A DNA stretch of 64,000 nt from Chryseobacterium sp. (GCF_029240215.1 NZ_JARBTK010000007.1:62001-126000); one strand, 5' to 3'. Shown: positions 47,842 through 57,076, counted from the first letter of the stretch. Numbers and translations: made by a program. Notes: generated by a model not told the origin, from the letters alone.

Positions 47842-47919
47842 AATTGTAAATCTAAAGATGATTTTTAAGTTACAACTAAAAATAATATGCATTGCATTAA
47901 ACTTTATTAATGTCTCTAA

Positions 47920-47938
47920 AGGAATGTATAAGAGACAG
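47920..47938. other. Near match to the Tn5 mosaic end
   Basis: AGGAATGTATAAGAGACAG agrees with the 19-bp Tn5 mosaic end at 16 positions, with the last 14 exact. A TGTCTCT at 47911-47917 makes an inverted pair with AGAGACA. It may be chance, a library artefact or a simple hairpin. Confidence 0.3.
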
Positions 47939-47971
47939 ATAGTTTTATTTGTTAAAATAAATTAATATAGC

Positions 47972-48015
47972 GTTTAAGAATTATTTAAGATATGTTAAAA
48001 TCCTGTTAAAACCTT
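47972..48015 (+). promoter_or_regulatory. PHO-box-like 11-bp tandem repeat array before susC
   Basis: Four 11-mers in register: GTTTAAGAATT, ATTTAAGATAT, GTTAAAATCCT, GTTAAAACCTT. The array ends 16 bp before the -7 box at 48032. Two direct repeats per 22-bp box, placed where a -33 element would be, is how PhoB sites are built. Confidence 0.6.
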
Positions 48016-48031
48016 AACCATAATGTAGTTC

Positions 48032-48039
48032 TAATTTTG
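48032..48039 (+). promoter_or_regulatory. Putative -7 promoter box for susC
   Basis: TAATTTTG matches TAnnTTTG, 18 bp before the ATG. There is no -33 TTTG; the 11-bp array takes its place. Confidence 0.55.
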
Positions 48040-48057
48040 CGAAAACAAAAATTAGAT

Positions 48058-51036
48058 ATGCGTAAGGAGACTCAAAAATTACTTCTGTTATCCGTTTTAG
48101 GGTTGGTAAGCGTCAATATGGCAGCTCAGCAACAGGTAAAGAAAGATACTGTGAAGAATATTGAAGAGGTTGTTGTTACAGCTCTCGGAATTAAAAGACA
48201 GGATAAATCATTAGGTTATGTAGCTGAAAAGGTAAATTCTGAAGTTTTTGAAAATATTCAGAACAATAACTGGGCACAAGGTCTTGAAGGACGTGTTGCC
48301 GGTTTAAAAATTCAGACAGCAGGAGCAGGACCTTTAGGCTCGTCCAGAATTACATTAAGAGGTGAAAAATCTTTTAATCTTGATGGAAACTACGCTTTGA
48401 TTGTTGTGGATGGTGTTCCTTTGAGTAATTCTACAACCGGAACCGGAACTGCGGCTTATGGAGCAGGAACCGGAGGAGATTTACCAATCGATTTAGGAAA
48501 TGGTTTAAACAGCATCAATCCGGATGATATAGAATCGGTTACTGTTCTTAAAGGAGCATCTGCCGCAGCTTTGTACGGTTCAAGAGCAGCAAACGGAGCT
48601 TTGATGATTACTACAAAATCTGGAAAGGGCAAGAATGGAAAAATTCAGGTTTCTTTTAATTCATCTTTAAGCTACGATTCTGTTTTGAAATGGCCGGATT
48701 ATCAGTATCAATACGGACAGGGAACTTTAACTAAAAACACTGCAGGACAGTTTTTTTATTCTTACGGAGCCTCGGCAGATGGTGTAAATACAGGTGGAAC
48801 GAGTAGTGCTTTCGGACCAAAATTTGACGGACAATACTATTTTCAATATGATCCCAACTTATTGGGGCAAAGCGCTGAAAGACAGTTGTGGAGACCTTAT
48901 GAAGATAATATAAAAGGTTTTTGGGAAACTGGAGTGACTTCTTCAAATAACATTTCTATCGAAAACAGCACAGAAAAAACAAGCTACAGAGCCTCACTAA
49001 CGTATCTTGATAACAAATGGATGATGCCGAATACAGGTTTTGACCGTTTTAATGCTGCATTTTCAATTGATCATAAACTTACGGATAAGTTTAAGATTTC
49101 AACAAGATTCAACTACGCCAATACGAAAAGTGATAATCTTCCGGCGACGGGCTACAACAACCAATCGATCTCGTATTTTATGATTTTCCAGAATCCGAAT
49201 GTCGATTTGGCTTGGTACAGACCAATCTGGAAACCTGGACAAGAGGGTATTGATCAGATTCATCCGTTTAGTAGCTTTATAGACAATCCTTATCTTATTG
49301 CTTATGAGATGCTGAATGGCGTTGAAAAGAAAATGATTACAGGAAATATGTCAGGAACTTATGACTTCAATAAGAACTTTAGTTTAATGGTAAGATCCGG
49401 TATTGAAATGCTGGATGAAGAAAGAACAACGAAAAGACCATACAGTTCTGCTAATTATCTGAAAGGATTTTACAGAGAGCAGTATATTAAGAATAATGAA
49501 TTTAATAATGATGTATTATTTACATTCAAAAAAGACTACAACAAATTTAATGTAAATGCAAACGCAGGAGCGAGTGTTCGTTACAACGAATATGTAATGA
49601 CAGATTACCGTGCAGAAGGTTTGAAAGTTGCCGGAGATTATAGTTTAAACAATGCGATTTCTCAATTGGTGAAAGTTCCTAAACCTTCTGATCAGCAGAC
49701 AAATTCTGTTTATGGTTTGGTGAGTGTAAATTATAACAATCTCGCATTTATAGACGTTACGGGAAGAAATGACTGGAGCAGTACACTTCCGGTTCAGTAC
49801 AGATCATTCTTTTATCCTTCAGTAAGCACAAGTTTTATTCTTTCGGATATTTTTAAAATGTCAAGTTCAAACTTTAATTATTGGAAATTGAGAGCTTCAT
49901 GGGCGAAAGTAGGTGTTGCCGGTCTTCCTTATCAGTTGGATAAATATTACACTCCGGATGATTTTATCGGCTCTGTTTTGACTCCGGGAACATATCCAAA
50001 TCCATTATTAAAACCGGAAGACAATACTAATATCGAAGCTGGGATGGATCTCTCAGTATTAAAAAACAGATTGAGCTATAATGTTACGCTTTACCAGAAT
50101 GATACAGATAATCAGATTATTACGATTCCTACGCTTTTAGAATCGGGATACTCAAGCAGAATCATCAACGCCGGGAAAGTAAGAAACAGAGGAGTTGAGA
50201 TGAGTATGAATGCAATGCCGTTCAAAACTCAGAACTTCAGTTGGAATGTTTCAGCAAACTGGACATTAAACCGAAACAAAATACTCACGTTACCTGACGA
50301 ATTTGCCGGAGAAAACTCATACACAATTTCTACAGTTGCGGGTGTTCTTTATTACAATGCTGTTGTCGGAGGTTCTTTAGGAGATTTATATGGGTTTAAA
50401 TTACTAAGAAATGCAAACGGTGAGGTTGTTTACGATTCTCAAACCGGACTTCCTGCAAGACCAGACAGAGTAGAAAAAGTAGGAAACGCATTCCCTAAAT
50501 GGAGAGCCGGACTTCAGAATGATTTTAAAGTCAAAAACTGGCAGATTAGCTTTTCTTTCGATGGCCAGTACGGAGGGGTGGCTTACTCACAAACACACCA
50601 CAAAATGTCTGAGCAAGGTAAATTGGAAAACACATTAATGGGAAGAGATAATCCGAACGGAACCATCGTGGGACAAGGTGTGGTTCTCAATCCTGACGGA
50701 TCTTACAGTCCGAATACAAAAGCAGTAGGTTTAGCAGCGTACTATGCAGATTATTACAGAAGAGCCAATGTAGAAACCAATACTTTTGATACCTCTTTCG
50801 TTAAACTTAGAGATGCAAGAATTGCTTATTCTTTCTCTAAAGATGTAATTGCTCCTCTAAAACTTACCGAACTTACCTTAGCAGTTTTTGGTAAAAACCT
50901 TTGGATGTGGACGAAATTCCCAATGTTTGATCCGGAAGTCGCTTCACTGAATGATTCTACAATTACTCCGGGTGCTGAAATAGGTCAGCTTCCAACGGCA
51001 AGAACTGTCGGTTTTCAAGTTAATTTAAAATTCTAA
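48058..51036 (+). CDS. SusC/RagA family TonB-linked outer membrane protein
   Basis: A 992-residue SusC-type transporter. After the signal peptide (ending MAAQ) it goes straight to the plug (EEVVVTALGIKRQDKSLGY, GLEGRVAGLKIQ, VLKGASAAALYGSRAANGAL), lacking the N-terminal carboxypeptidase-like domain that many SusC proteins carry. The barrel ends in RTVGFQVNLKF. The partner SusD follows after 11 bp. In this setting the pair likely imports a phosphate-containing compound rather than a glycan; this is inferred from the neighbouring phosphoesterases. A TTG seven codons upstream overlaps the -7 box and is rejected. Confidence 0.95.
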   Translation: MRKETQKLLLLSVLGLVSVNMAAQQQVKKDTVKNIEEVVVTALGIKRQDKSLGYVAEKVNSEVFENIQNNNWAQGLEGRVAGLKIQTAGAGPLGSSRITLRGEKSFNLDGNYALIVVDGVPLSNSTTGTGTAAYGAGTGGDLPIDLGNGLNSINPDDIESVTVLKGASAAALYGSRAANGALMITTKSGKGKNGKIQVSFNSSLSYDSVLKWPDYQYQYGQGTLTKNTAGQFFYSYGASADGVNTGGTSSAFGPKFDGQYYFQYDPNLLGQSAERQLWRPYEDNIKGFWETGVTSSNNISIENSTEKTSYRASLTYLDNKWMMPNTGFDRFNAAFSIDHKLTDKFKISTRFNYANTKSDNLPATGYNNQSISYFMIFQNPNVDLAWYRPIWKPGQEGIDQIHPFSSFIDNPYLIAYEMLNGVEKKMITGNMSGTYDFNKNFSLMVRSGIEMLDEERTTKRPYSSANYLKGFYREQYIKNNEFNNDVLFTFKKDYNKFNVNANAGASVRYNEYVMTDYRAEGLKVAGDYSLNNAISQLVKVPKPSDQQTNSVYGLVSVNYNNLAFIDVTGRNDWSSTLPVQYRSFFYPSVSTSFILSDIFKMSSSNFNYWKLRASWAKVGVAGLPYQLDKYYTPDDFIGSVLTPGTYPNPLLKPEDNTNIEAGMDLSVLKNRLSYNVTLYQNDTDNQIITIPTLLESGYSSRIINAGKVRNRGVEMSMNAMPFKTQNFSWNVSANWTLNRNKILTLPDEFAGENSYTISTVAGVLYYNAVVGGSLGDLYGFKLLRNANGEVVYDSQTGLPARPDRVEKVGNAFPKWRAGLQNDFKVKNWQISFSFDGQYGGVAYSQTHHKMSEQGKLENTLMGRDNPNGTIVGQGVVLNPDGSYSPNTKAVGLAAYYADYYRRANVETNTFDTSFVKLRDARIAYSFSKDVIAPLKLTELTLAVFGKNLWMWTKFPMFDPEVASLNDSTITPGAEIGQLPTARTVGFQVNLKF

Positions 51037-51047
51037 AGATCAGCCTC

Positions 51048-52496
51048 ATGAAAAAAATATTTTTATCTACCGCAATTGCTCTGTCAGTTTTGAGTCTTAA
51101 TTCTTGTGACAGAAGCTTTGAAGAGATCAATACAGATACCAGCAAAATCAAAAATCCTTCTGTGGGAAGTTTCTTGGTTCCGATTCAGTACGATATGGGA
51201 TCTTACGGGTACAACAGAGCCGATGATTTTACATTCGATATTATGCAGGTCGCTCTCGCTTTTCCAAATGAAGGAGCAACGGTAAGCCGTTATTATCTTA
51301 CAGAAAGCACAGGAAACGGTTATTGGAATACGAGCTATAAATGGCTTAAACAAGTAAAAGAACTGAACGAAGCTGCTAAAAAAGAAAACAACAACAATTA
51401 TCTGGCTATCTCAAAAGTTCTGAATGCATGGATCATGGCAAATCTTACAGATGCATTTGGTGATGTACCGATGACAGAAGCGCTTCGTCTTGAGGAGAAC
51501 ATCATGAAGCCAAAATATGACAAGCAGAAAGATATCTACACATTTCTTTTGAATGATCTGAAAGAAGCCAATACACTTTTTGATACTACAAAAACTTTGA
51601 GTGAGGGAGATCTTTTTTTTCAGGCAAATTCAAACGTAGCCGGAATAGTAAAATGGAAAAAATTCTGTAATTCTCTTTCATTAAGACTTTTAACAAGAGC
51701 TTTAAAAAGAAATGGTGAGTTAAATATAACCGAGAGAATCACCGAGATTGTCAATAATCCAACAATATATCCGATCTTCCAAAGTAATGCAGATGGAGTT
51801 GTTTTAGATATTTCGGGAGTTGCACCTTTGATGCCACCGATTGCAAGACCACAGGATTTTACGGCTTACCGTGCTGCTGGTGGATTTTTTACCCAGACTT
51901 TGGTTGATAATAATGATCCGAGATTAAGCATGTTTTTCACACAGGCAAAATCAATTCCGGGAAATGCAAATATTGGTTACAAAGGCGCTCCTTCAGGCTA
52001 TGCTTTGGGAACAACTTTCAATTATCAGCCTTCTAATCTTAATCAGAATTTAGCAAAAGCTCCGTTGAAAATTTTGGTAATGCCATATGCAGAAGTTCAG
52101 TTTATTTTATCAGAATTGGCATTTAAAGGAATTATTACAGGAAGTGCACAGACTTTCTATGAAAACGGGGTGAAAGCAACTATTGAGCAATGGGGAAGTA
52201 CAGTGCCTGCAAATTATTTCACAAATCCTAAAGTGGCTTATAATAATACTTTAGAAAGAATTATGTTGCAAAAATATGTAGGATTATTTTTTGTAGATCA
52301 TCAGCAATGGTATGAGCATAGAAGGACGGGATTCCCGGTTTTACCAAACAACGGAGGTCTGTTCAATGATGGAAAAATGCCACAGAGAATGCCTTACCCG
52401 ACTGTTACCAAAGTTCAGAATTATGATAATTATGTCACGGCTTCACAAAATATGGGCGGAGATAATATCAACACCAAAATGTGGTGGAATCAGTAA
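51048..52496 (+). CDS. SusD/RagB family surface lipoprotein (SusD-like_2 type)
   Basis: A 482-residue SusD-like lipoprotein, with lipobox LSLNSC (Cys20). The typical start DRSFEEINTDTSKIKNPSVG and the helical TPR-like region (ISKVLNAWIMANLTDAFGDV) place it in the RagB/SusD-like_2 group. It forms the lid of the SusC channel and binds the substrate on the cell surface. The 11-bp spacing from susC and 29 bp to the phosphoesterase gene show one operon. Confidence 0.94.
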   Translation: MKKIFLSTAIALSVLSLNSCDRSFEEINTDTSKIKNPSVGSFLVPIQYDMGSYGYNRADDFTFDIMQVALAFPNEGATVSRYYLTESTGNGYWNTSYKWLKQVKELNEAAKKENNNNYLAISKVLNAWIMANLTDAFGDVPMTEALRLEENIMKPKYDKQKDIYTFLLNDLKEANTLFDTTKTLSEGDLFFQANSNVAGIVKWKKFCNSLSLRLLTRALKRNGELNITERITEIVNNPTIYPIFQSNADGVVLDISGVAPLMPPIARPQDFTAYRAAGGFFTQTLVDNNDPRLSMFFTQAKSIPGNANIGYKGAPSGYALGTTFNYQPSNLNQNLAKAPLKILVMPYAEVQFILSELAFKGIITGSAQTFYENGVKATIEQWGSTVPANYFTNPKVAYNNTLERIMLQKYVGLFFVDHQQWYEHRRTGFPVLPNNGGLFNDGKMPQRMPYPTVTKVQNYDNYVTASQNMGGDNINTKMWWNQ

Positions 52497-52525
52497 TTAA
52501 AACCAATTAATAATCTAAAATTAAA

Positions 52526-54109
52526 ATGAATATAAAATTCTTAATGCCATGTTTGCTCATTTCGGCAATGGCATTTTCTCAGACCTCTGTTTCAGGATAT
52601 GTTTTTGAAGACAGTAACAAAAACCAGAAGAAGGAAAACCGTGAAAAAGGAGTAGAAAATGTAGCAGTTTCCAACGGAGCGCAGGTTGTTTTAACCGATA
52701 AAAACGGAAGATACAGCTTACCGGTTCAGGAAGATCAAACGATTTTTGTGATCAAGCCTTCAGGTTTTAAATTGGCTGTAAATTCAAATAATCTTCCACA
52801 ATATTATTATCAGTACAAGCCAAAAGGTTCACCAACAGATTTTAAATATAAAGGAGTTGCGCCAACAGGAACGCTTCCGAAAGAAGTAAATTTCGCTTTA
52901 GAAAAGCAGGAAGAAAGCAAAAAATTTGACATTCTTGTTTTCGGAGATCCACAACCTTATACAGAGAAAGAATTAGATTATTTCAGAAGAGCAATAGTTA
53001 ACGAAGTAAAAGGAAACAAGAAGAAAGCCGTTTTCGGGATCAGTTTGGGAGATTTAGTAGGAGATAATTTAAGTCTTCAGAAACCTTACGCAGATGTCAT
53101 GAAAGAGATTGGACTGCCTTGGTATAATGTCATGGGAAATCATGATATGAATTACGAAGCGAAAGAAGACCTGCTTTCAGACGAAACTTTTGAATCCAAT
53201 TTCGGTCCGGCAAATTATTCTTTCAATTACGGAAATGTTCACTTTATGGTTTTAGACGATATTTTATATCCGGATCCGAGAGACGGAAAAGGGTATTGGG
53301 GAGGTTTTCGTGAAGATCAGATGAAGTTTATTGAAAACGATTTAAAATTAGTAGATAAAAATAAACTGATCGTAGTTTCTTTCCATATTCCTTTGGATCA
53401 TAACAACGAAGACAACTTCAGAAATGCAGACCGTCAGAAATTGTTTGATGCACTTTCACCTTTCAAAAATGCTTTATTGCTATCTGCTCACACACACATT
53501 CAGCAACAGATTTTTTACGGAAAACCACAAGGCTGGAACGGTGCAAAAGATATTCATGAATATAACGTCGGAACCACTTGCGGTGACTGGTGGTCAGGAA
53601 CTTCAGACGAAATAGGATTGCCGACTTCTACTATGAGAGACGGTACTGCAAAAGGATATTCTTTTATCAGTTTTGATGATAATCAATATAAAGTTAAATA
53701 CAAAACTGCCGGAAAACCGGAAGATTATCAGATCAAATTGTATTTGCCTAAAGTAATTCCTTTCCCGTCTAAAACCTCAGCGAAAGTTTTGGCTAATTTC
53801 TTCATAGGAAGCAAAAAAGACAAAGTGGAATACAGAATAGACGGTGGAAAATGGGAGGAAATGGAATATAACGAAACCATCGATCCTAATTTTGCACAGT
53901 CAGTTTTCAAATGGGATACAACAAATGATCTTTTCCCGGGAAGAAGACCTTCAAACCCTGAATTTTCAAAACACATCTGGGTTGGAGGATTTGGAAATAA
54001 ATTAACTCTCGGTAAACACAAAGTTGAGGTGAGAGCTTATGATATGTACGGAAATCAGTTCACTGCTTCAGAAAATTTTGAAGTGAAGGATCGTATCCTT
54101 ATTCCTTAG
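52526..54109 (+). CDS. Secreted calcineurin-like metallophosphoesterase
   Basis: A 527-residue exported protein. The signal peptide ends at FSQ (residue 19). An N-terminal Ig-like domain (about 22-127; SVSGYVFEDSNKNQKKE, TDKNGRYSLPV) is followed by the metal-dependent phosphoesterase domain: Asp141 in FGDPQ, GDLVGD (176-180), GNHD (204-207), SFHIP and SAHTHIQ. A C-terminal beta domain has GGKWEEMEYN. Metal ligands are complete, so activity is likely. It probably hydrolyses a phosphodiester or monoester before or after SusCD uptake. It is the last gene of the operon. Confidence 0.93.
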   Translation: MNIKFLMPCLLISAMAFSQTSVSGYVFEDSNKNQKKENREKGVENVAVSNGAQVVLTDKNGRYSLPVQEDQTIFVIKPSGFKLAVNSNNLPQYYYQYKPKGSPTDFKYKGVAPTGTLPKEVNFALEKQEESKKFDILVFGDPQPYTEKELDYFRRAIVNEVKGNKKKAVFGISLGDLVGDNLSLQKPYADVMKEIGLPWYNVMGNHDMNYEAKEDLLSDETFESNFGPANYSFNYGNVHFMVLDDILYPDPRDGKGYWGGFREDQMKFIENDLKLVDKNKLIVVSFHIPLDHNNEDNFRNADRQKLFDALSPFKNALLLSAHTHIQQQIFYGKPQGWNGAKDIHEYNVGTTCGDWWSGTSDEIGLPTSTMRDGTAKGYSFISFDDNQYKVKYKTAGKPEDYQIKLYLPKVIPFPSKTSAKVLANFFIGSKKDKVEYRIDGGKWEEMEYNETIDPNFAQSVFKWDTTNDLFPGRRPSNPEFSKHIWVGGFGNKLTLGKHKVEVRAYDMYGNQFTASENFEVKDRILIP

Positions 54110-54142
54110 TTTCAATTTTTTACTTTAATATATACTTTCAGA

Positions 54143-54173
54143 AACCGGCTTATTCGTAAGCTGGTTTTGTTTT
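54143..54173 (+). terminator. Rho-independent terminator after the susCD operon
   Basis: AACCGGCTTA pairs with TAAGCTGGTT around TTCG, followed by TTGTTTT. Confidence 0.85.
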
Positions 54174-54223
54174 AAATAGAATTTCCTAATGAAAGCATTA
54201 AGTTAAATCAAAATAATAAACGC

Positions 54224-54252
54224 TTGTTTAAAAAAATGGTTTCGTAAATTTG
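54224..54252 (+). promoter_or_regulatory. Bacteroidota-type promoter of the SDR gene
   Basis: A TTG (54224-54226) and the -7 box TAAATTTG (54245-54252) are separated by 18 bp. This is the most complete -33/-7 promoter seen here. It ends 19 bp before the ATG. Confidence 0.6.
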
Positions 54253-54271
54253 TGCCATCAAAATTAATTGA

Positions 54272-54985
54272 ATGAACTTACAAGGAAAAAATGCCGTCAT
54301 TACGGGTGGCGGAAGAGGTCTTGGAAAAGCAGTTGCTTTAATCCTTGCCAATGAAGGAGTCAACATTGGTATTACCGGAAGAAATGAGGAAAATCTTAAA
54401 ATGACCGTTGATGAAATCAAAAAACTGGGTGTCAATTCATCATATGCAGTTTTCAGTATAGATAATGAAATTCACGTAAAAGCCGGAATAGAATCTTTGG
54501 CAGAACAGTTAGGAGGGATTGATATTTTAATTAATAATGCAGGAATCGGTGATTTCGGGTCAATCGAAGAAATGTCTTCCGAAGTTTGGGAACAGGTCAT
54601 CAAAACCAATCTTTTCGGAGTTTATTACGCAGCAAAAGCTGTATATCCTTTTCTCAAAGAAAAAGGTGAAGGTGATATTATCAACGTTGCCTCAACTGCA
54701 GGTCTGAAAGGCGGTCCGAATATGTCGGCTTATGCGGCATCAAAAGCAGCTGTAGTTTCTTTATCTCAATCGATGATGGCGGAATGGAGAAAGCAAAACA
54801 TTCGTGTTGTTACTTTAACACCAAGTACAATTGCTTCAGATATGTCGATTGAAGGAGGCTTGACAGACGGAAATCCGGATAAAGTTCTTCAGCCGGAAGA
54901 CTTCGCAGAATGGGTAAGAGATATTTTGAAAATGAACAGACGCGCATTGATCGCAAACGGTTCTATTTTCTCAACAAATCCGTAG
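54272..54985 (+). CDS. SDR family NAD(P)-dependent oxidoreductase (FabG-like)
   Basis: A 237-residue classical SDR: TGGGRGLG cofactor motif, INNAGIGD, the catalytic Ser in INVASTAGLKGGP and YAASK as YxxxK. It resembles 3-ketoacyl-ACP reductases in the general FabG group, but as a lone gene it is unlikely to be the main FabG. The substrate is unknown. It has its own promoter and a following terminator. Confidence 0.9.
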   Translation: MNLQGKNAVITGGGRGLGKAVALILANEGVNIGITGRNEENLKMTVDEIKKLGVNSSYAVFSIDNEIHVKAGIESLAEQLGGIDILINNAGIGDFGSIEEMSSEVWEQVIKTNLFGVYYAAKAVYPFLKEKGEGDIINVASTAGLKGGPNMSAYAASKAAVVSLSQSMMAEWRKQNIRVVTLTPSTIASDMSIEGGLTDGNPDKVLQPEDFAEWVRDILKMNRRALIANGSIFSTNP

Positions 54986-55038
54986 AATAGAAGTTAGAAA
55001 CTAGATATTAGAAATTAGTTTTTATAAGGATAAATATG

Positions 55039-55063
55039 AGCGGACTTCTGTTCGCTTTTTTTA
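55039..55063 (+). terminator. Rho-independent terminator
   Basis: AGCGGAC and GTTCGCT (with a G-U pair) form a short stem followed by TTTTTTT. It lies in the 412-bp gap after the SDR gene; the rest of the gap holds two family B repeats. Confidence 0.75.
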
Positions 55064-55135
55064 TGCTTAAATCTTTCATTGTCAGTGAGAAGAGCAACGA
55101 AGTAATTTCAGATATTAAATAAATTAAATGCAAAA

Positions 55136-55202
55136 TTTGTCATTTTGTAGGAACTTCGACACCGCTATTAACAGTTCCACTTAGATTCCTCGAAATGATA
55201 AC
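55136..55202. repeat. Palindromic dispersed repeat, family B copy 5
   Basis: TTTGTCATTTTGTAGGAACTT and the right arm AGATTCCTCGAAATGATAA are somewhat decayed. The loop ACCGCTATTAACAGTTCCACTT aligns with that of copy 6. Confidence 0.7.
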
Positions 55203-55252
55203 TGATTGGAAGTTAATTAATTAAAACAAATTTTCTAAAATTAAAAGTACTG

Positions 55253-55320
55253 TTTGTCATTCCGCAGGAATCTCAACATGGCTATTGATAGTTCAGCTTA
55301 GATTCCTCCGGAATGACAAA
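55253..55320. repeat. Palindromic dispersed repeat, family B copy 6
   Basis: The best-preserved copy: TTTGTCATTCCGCAGGAATCT and AGATTCCTCCGGAATGACAAA are near-perfect arms around a loop of 26 bp containing GCTATTGATAG. Confidence 0.85.
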
Positions 55321-55374
55321 CTAAATGGTATTATAAAATCTCTCAATTTCTTAAACTCTAATTTTTAAATTCTC

Positions 55375-55382
55375 TATTTTTG
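55375..55382 (+). promoter_or_regulatory. Putative -7 promoter box for prmA
   Basis: TATTTTTG matches TAnnTTTG, 15 bp before the ATG at 55398. An in-frame TTG at 55380 falls inside it and is not a likely start. Confidence 0.45.
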
Positions 55383-55397
55383 CAACAAATTATTCAC

Positions 55398-56225
55398 ATG
55401 CAAAATTATTTAGAATTCGATTTTAAAATAGAACCCCTTCAGCCTTGGAACGAAATATTAATGGCAGAACTTATCGAAATAGGTTTTGATAGTTTTACAG
55501 AAGAAATTCACGGTATTTTAGGATATATTCAAAAAGATATTTTCAAAGAAGATGATTTGAAAACTCTGCCACTTTTTCAAAATGATGAGGTGAAAATCGA
55601 GTACACTTTTACAGAAATGCCCAACATCAACTGGAACGAAGAATGGGAAAAGAATTTTGAGCCGATCAATATTGACGATAAAGTTTTAATCAGAGCAGAA
55701 TTCCATGAATCTGTTCCGGGAATGCACGAAATTGTCATTCAGCCAAAAATGTCTTTCGGAACAGGTCACCATCCGACAACACATTTGATGATCCAACAAA
55801 TGATGGATATTGATTTCAACGGGAAAAAAGTTCTGGATATGGGTTGCGGAACTTCGGTATTGGCAATTTATGCAAAACAAAACGGAGCCGCAGAAACCAA
55901 AGCAATCGATATCGACGAATGGTCAGTTGAAAATTCTAAAGAAAATGCAGCAAGAAACAATGTTGAATTGGATATCGAATTGGGAACTGCAGATAATTTA
56001 GGAAATGAAAACTACGATATTATTTTGGCAAATATCAACCGAAATATCCTGATTTCAGACATTCCAACCTACGTTTCTGTCTTGAATGACGGCGGAAAAT
56101 TACTGCTTTCAGGTTTATGTTTCTTTGATGTGGATGATATTTTGGAGGTTTGCAAAGAAAATAATTTAGAACTGAAAAAGAAATTACAGCGTGAAGAATG
56201 GGTGAGTCTTTTGCTTGAAAAATAA
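55398..56225 (+). CDS. prmA: Ribosomal protein L11 methyltransferase
   Basis: A 275-residue SAM-dependent methyltransferase. MSFGTGHHPTTHLMIQQM and VLDMGCGTSVLAIYAKQNGA form the PrmA substrate and SAM motifs, and LANINRNILISD is the catalytic-loop region. It trimethylates ribosomal protein L11. It is followed after 14 bp by an SH3-domain gene, which may share its transcript. Confidence 0.95.
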   Translation: MQNYLEFDFKIEPLQPWNEILMAELIEIGFDSFTEEIHGILGYIQKDIFKEDDLKTLPLFQNDEVKIEYTFTEMPNINWNEEWEKNFEPINIDDKVLIRAEFHESVPGMHEIVIQPKMSFGTGHHPTTHLMIQQMMDIDFNGKKVLDMGCGTSVLAIYAKQNGAAETKAIDIDEWSVENSKENAARNNVELDIELGTADNLGNENYDIILANINRNILISDIPTYVSVLNDGGKLLLSGLCFFDVDDILEVCKENNLELKKKLQREEWVSLLLEK

Positions 56226-56239
56226 TCACAAATATTAAT

Positions 56240-57076
56240 ATGAAATCTTTTTTAATCACCTTATTTCTGTTTGCTCTTCACCTTATTTCTGCACAGGAAG
56301 AAGTGTATGCAAATGGTGTTTTTAATTTTGAAGAAAACAAAACGCAGAAGATCTTTACTGATCAAACGAGAGTGAGACAGCAACCGAATGTGAATTCTCA
56401 GATTTTAGATTCTTTGCAATCAAATCAGCAGGTTTTAATCATTAAAAAAGATGAAGCTATATTACAATTAGGTGAAAGAAACTCAAACTGGTACAAAGTA
56501 TCTTATCAAAGAGAAAATAAAACTTTGGAAGGTTATATTTGGGGTGCAAACCTTTGTATTGGTCACAGAAATAAAAATGGATATGATTTTCTTTTCGGAA
56601 TTTCAAAGTCGATTGATAAAAGAGACAAAAAGTTTAATCAAAACTATAAACAGAATATTGCAAGTGTAAAAGTTGTTGAAGGAAATGCCTTACTTGATGA
56701 GGTTTTCTTTGAAACGGGTTCTGGTGAAAGTCTCAGTTACGGAACTTTCAATATTGAAAGCAATCACAAACTCCAGAATGTTGATTTCACTTTGAAGGCT
56801 ATCGTTTCCGGAGAAGCATGTGGAATTGCAGGTTATGATCAGTATATCTTGTTTAGAGATAAAAAACTGATCGCTTTGCCACAATTGATGAATGTTGGTG
56901 ATGCCGATATTTATCACCACAGCGAAGAATTTATTTTTCCAAACGATAAAGGTGGAATTCCAAACGCTTTCATTTATAAAATGGAAGAAATGGAAAAAGA
57001 TGAAAATGACAGAGAAAAAGTAAAACGCTTGTCTAAAACCTATCTTTGGAATGGAAGTTCTTATAGATTGAAATAA
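56240..57076 (+). CDS. Secreted SH3 domain-containing protein
   Basis: A 278-residue exported protein. The signal peptide ends at ISAQ (about residue 19). A bacterial SH3 domain covers about 38-110 (TRVRQQPNVNSQILDSLQ, NSNWYKVSYQ, GYIWGANLC). The remaining 165 residues contain AIVSGEACGIAGYDQYILFR and have no family I can name. The SH3b fold suggests cell-wall binding. Confidence 0.82.
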   Translation: MKSFLITLFLFALHLISAQEEVYANGVFNFEENKTQKIFTDQTRVRQQPNVNSQILDSLQSNQQVLIIKKDEAILQLGERNSNWYKVSYQRENKTLEGYIWGANLCIGHRNKNGYDFLFGISKSIDKRDKKFNQNYKQNIASVKVVEGNALLDEVFFETGSGESLSYGTFNIESNHKLQNVDFTLKAIVSGEACGIAGYDQYILFRDKKLIALPQLMNVGDADIYHHSEEFIFPNDKGGIPNAFIYKMEEMEKDENDREKVKRLSKTYLWNGSSYRLK

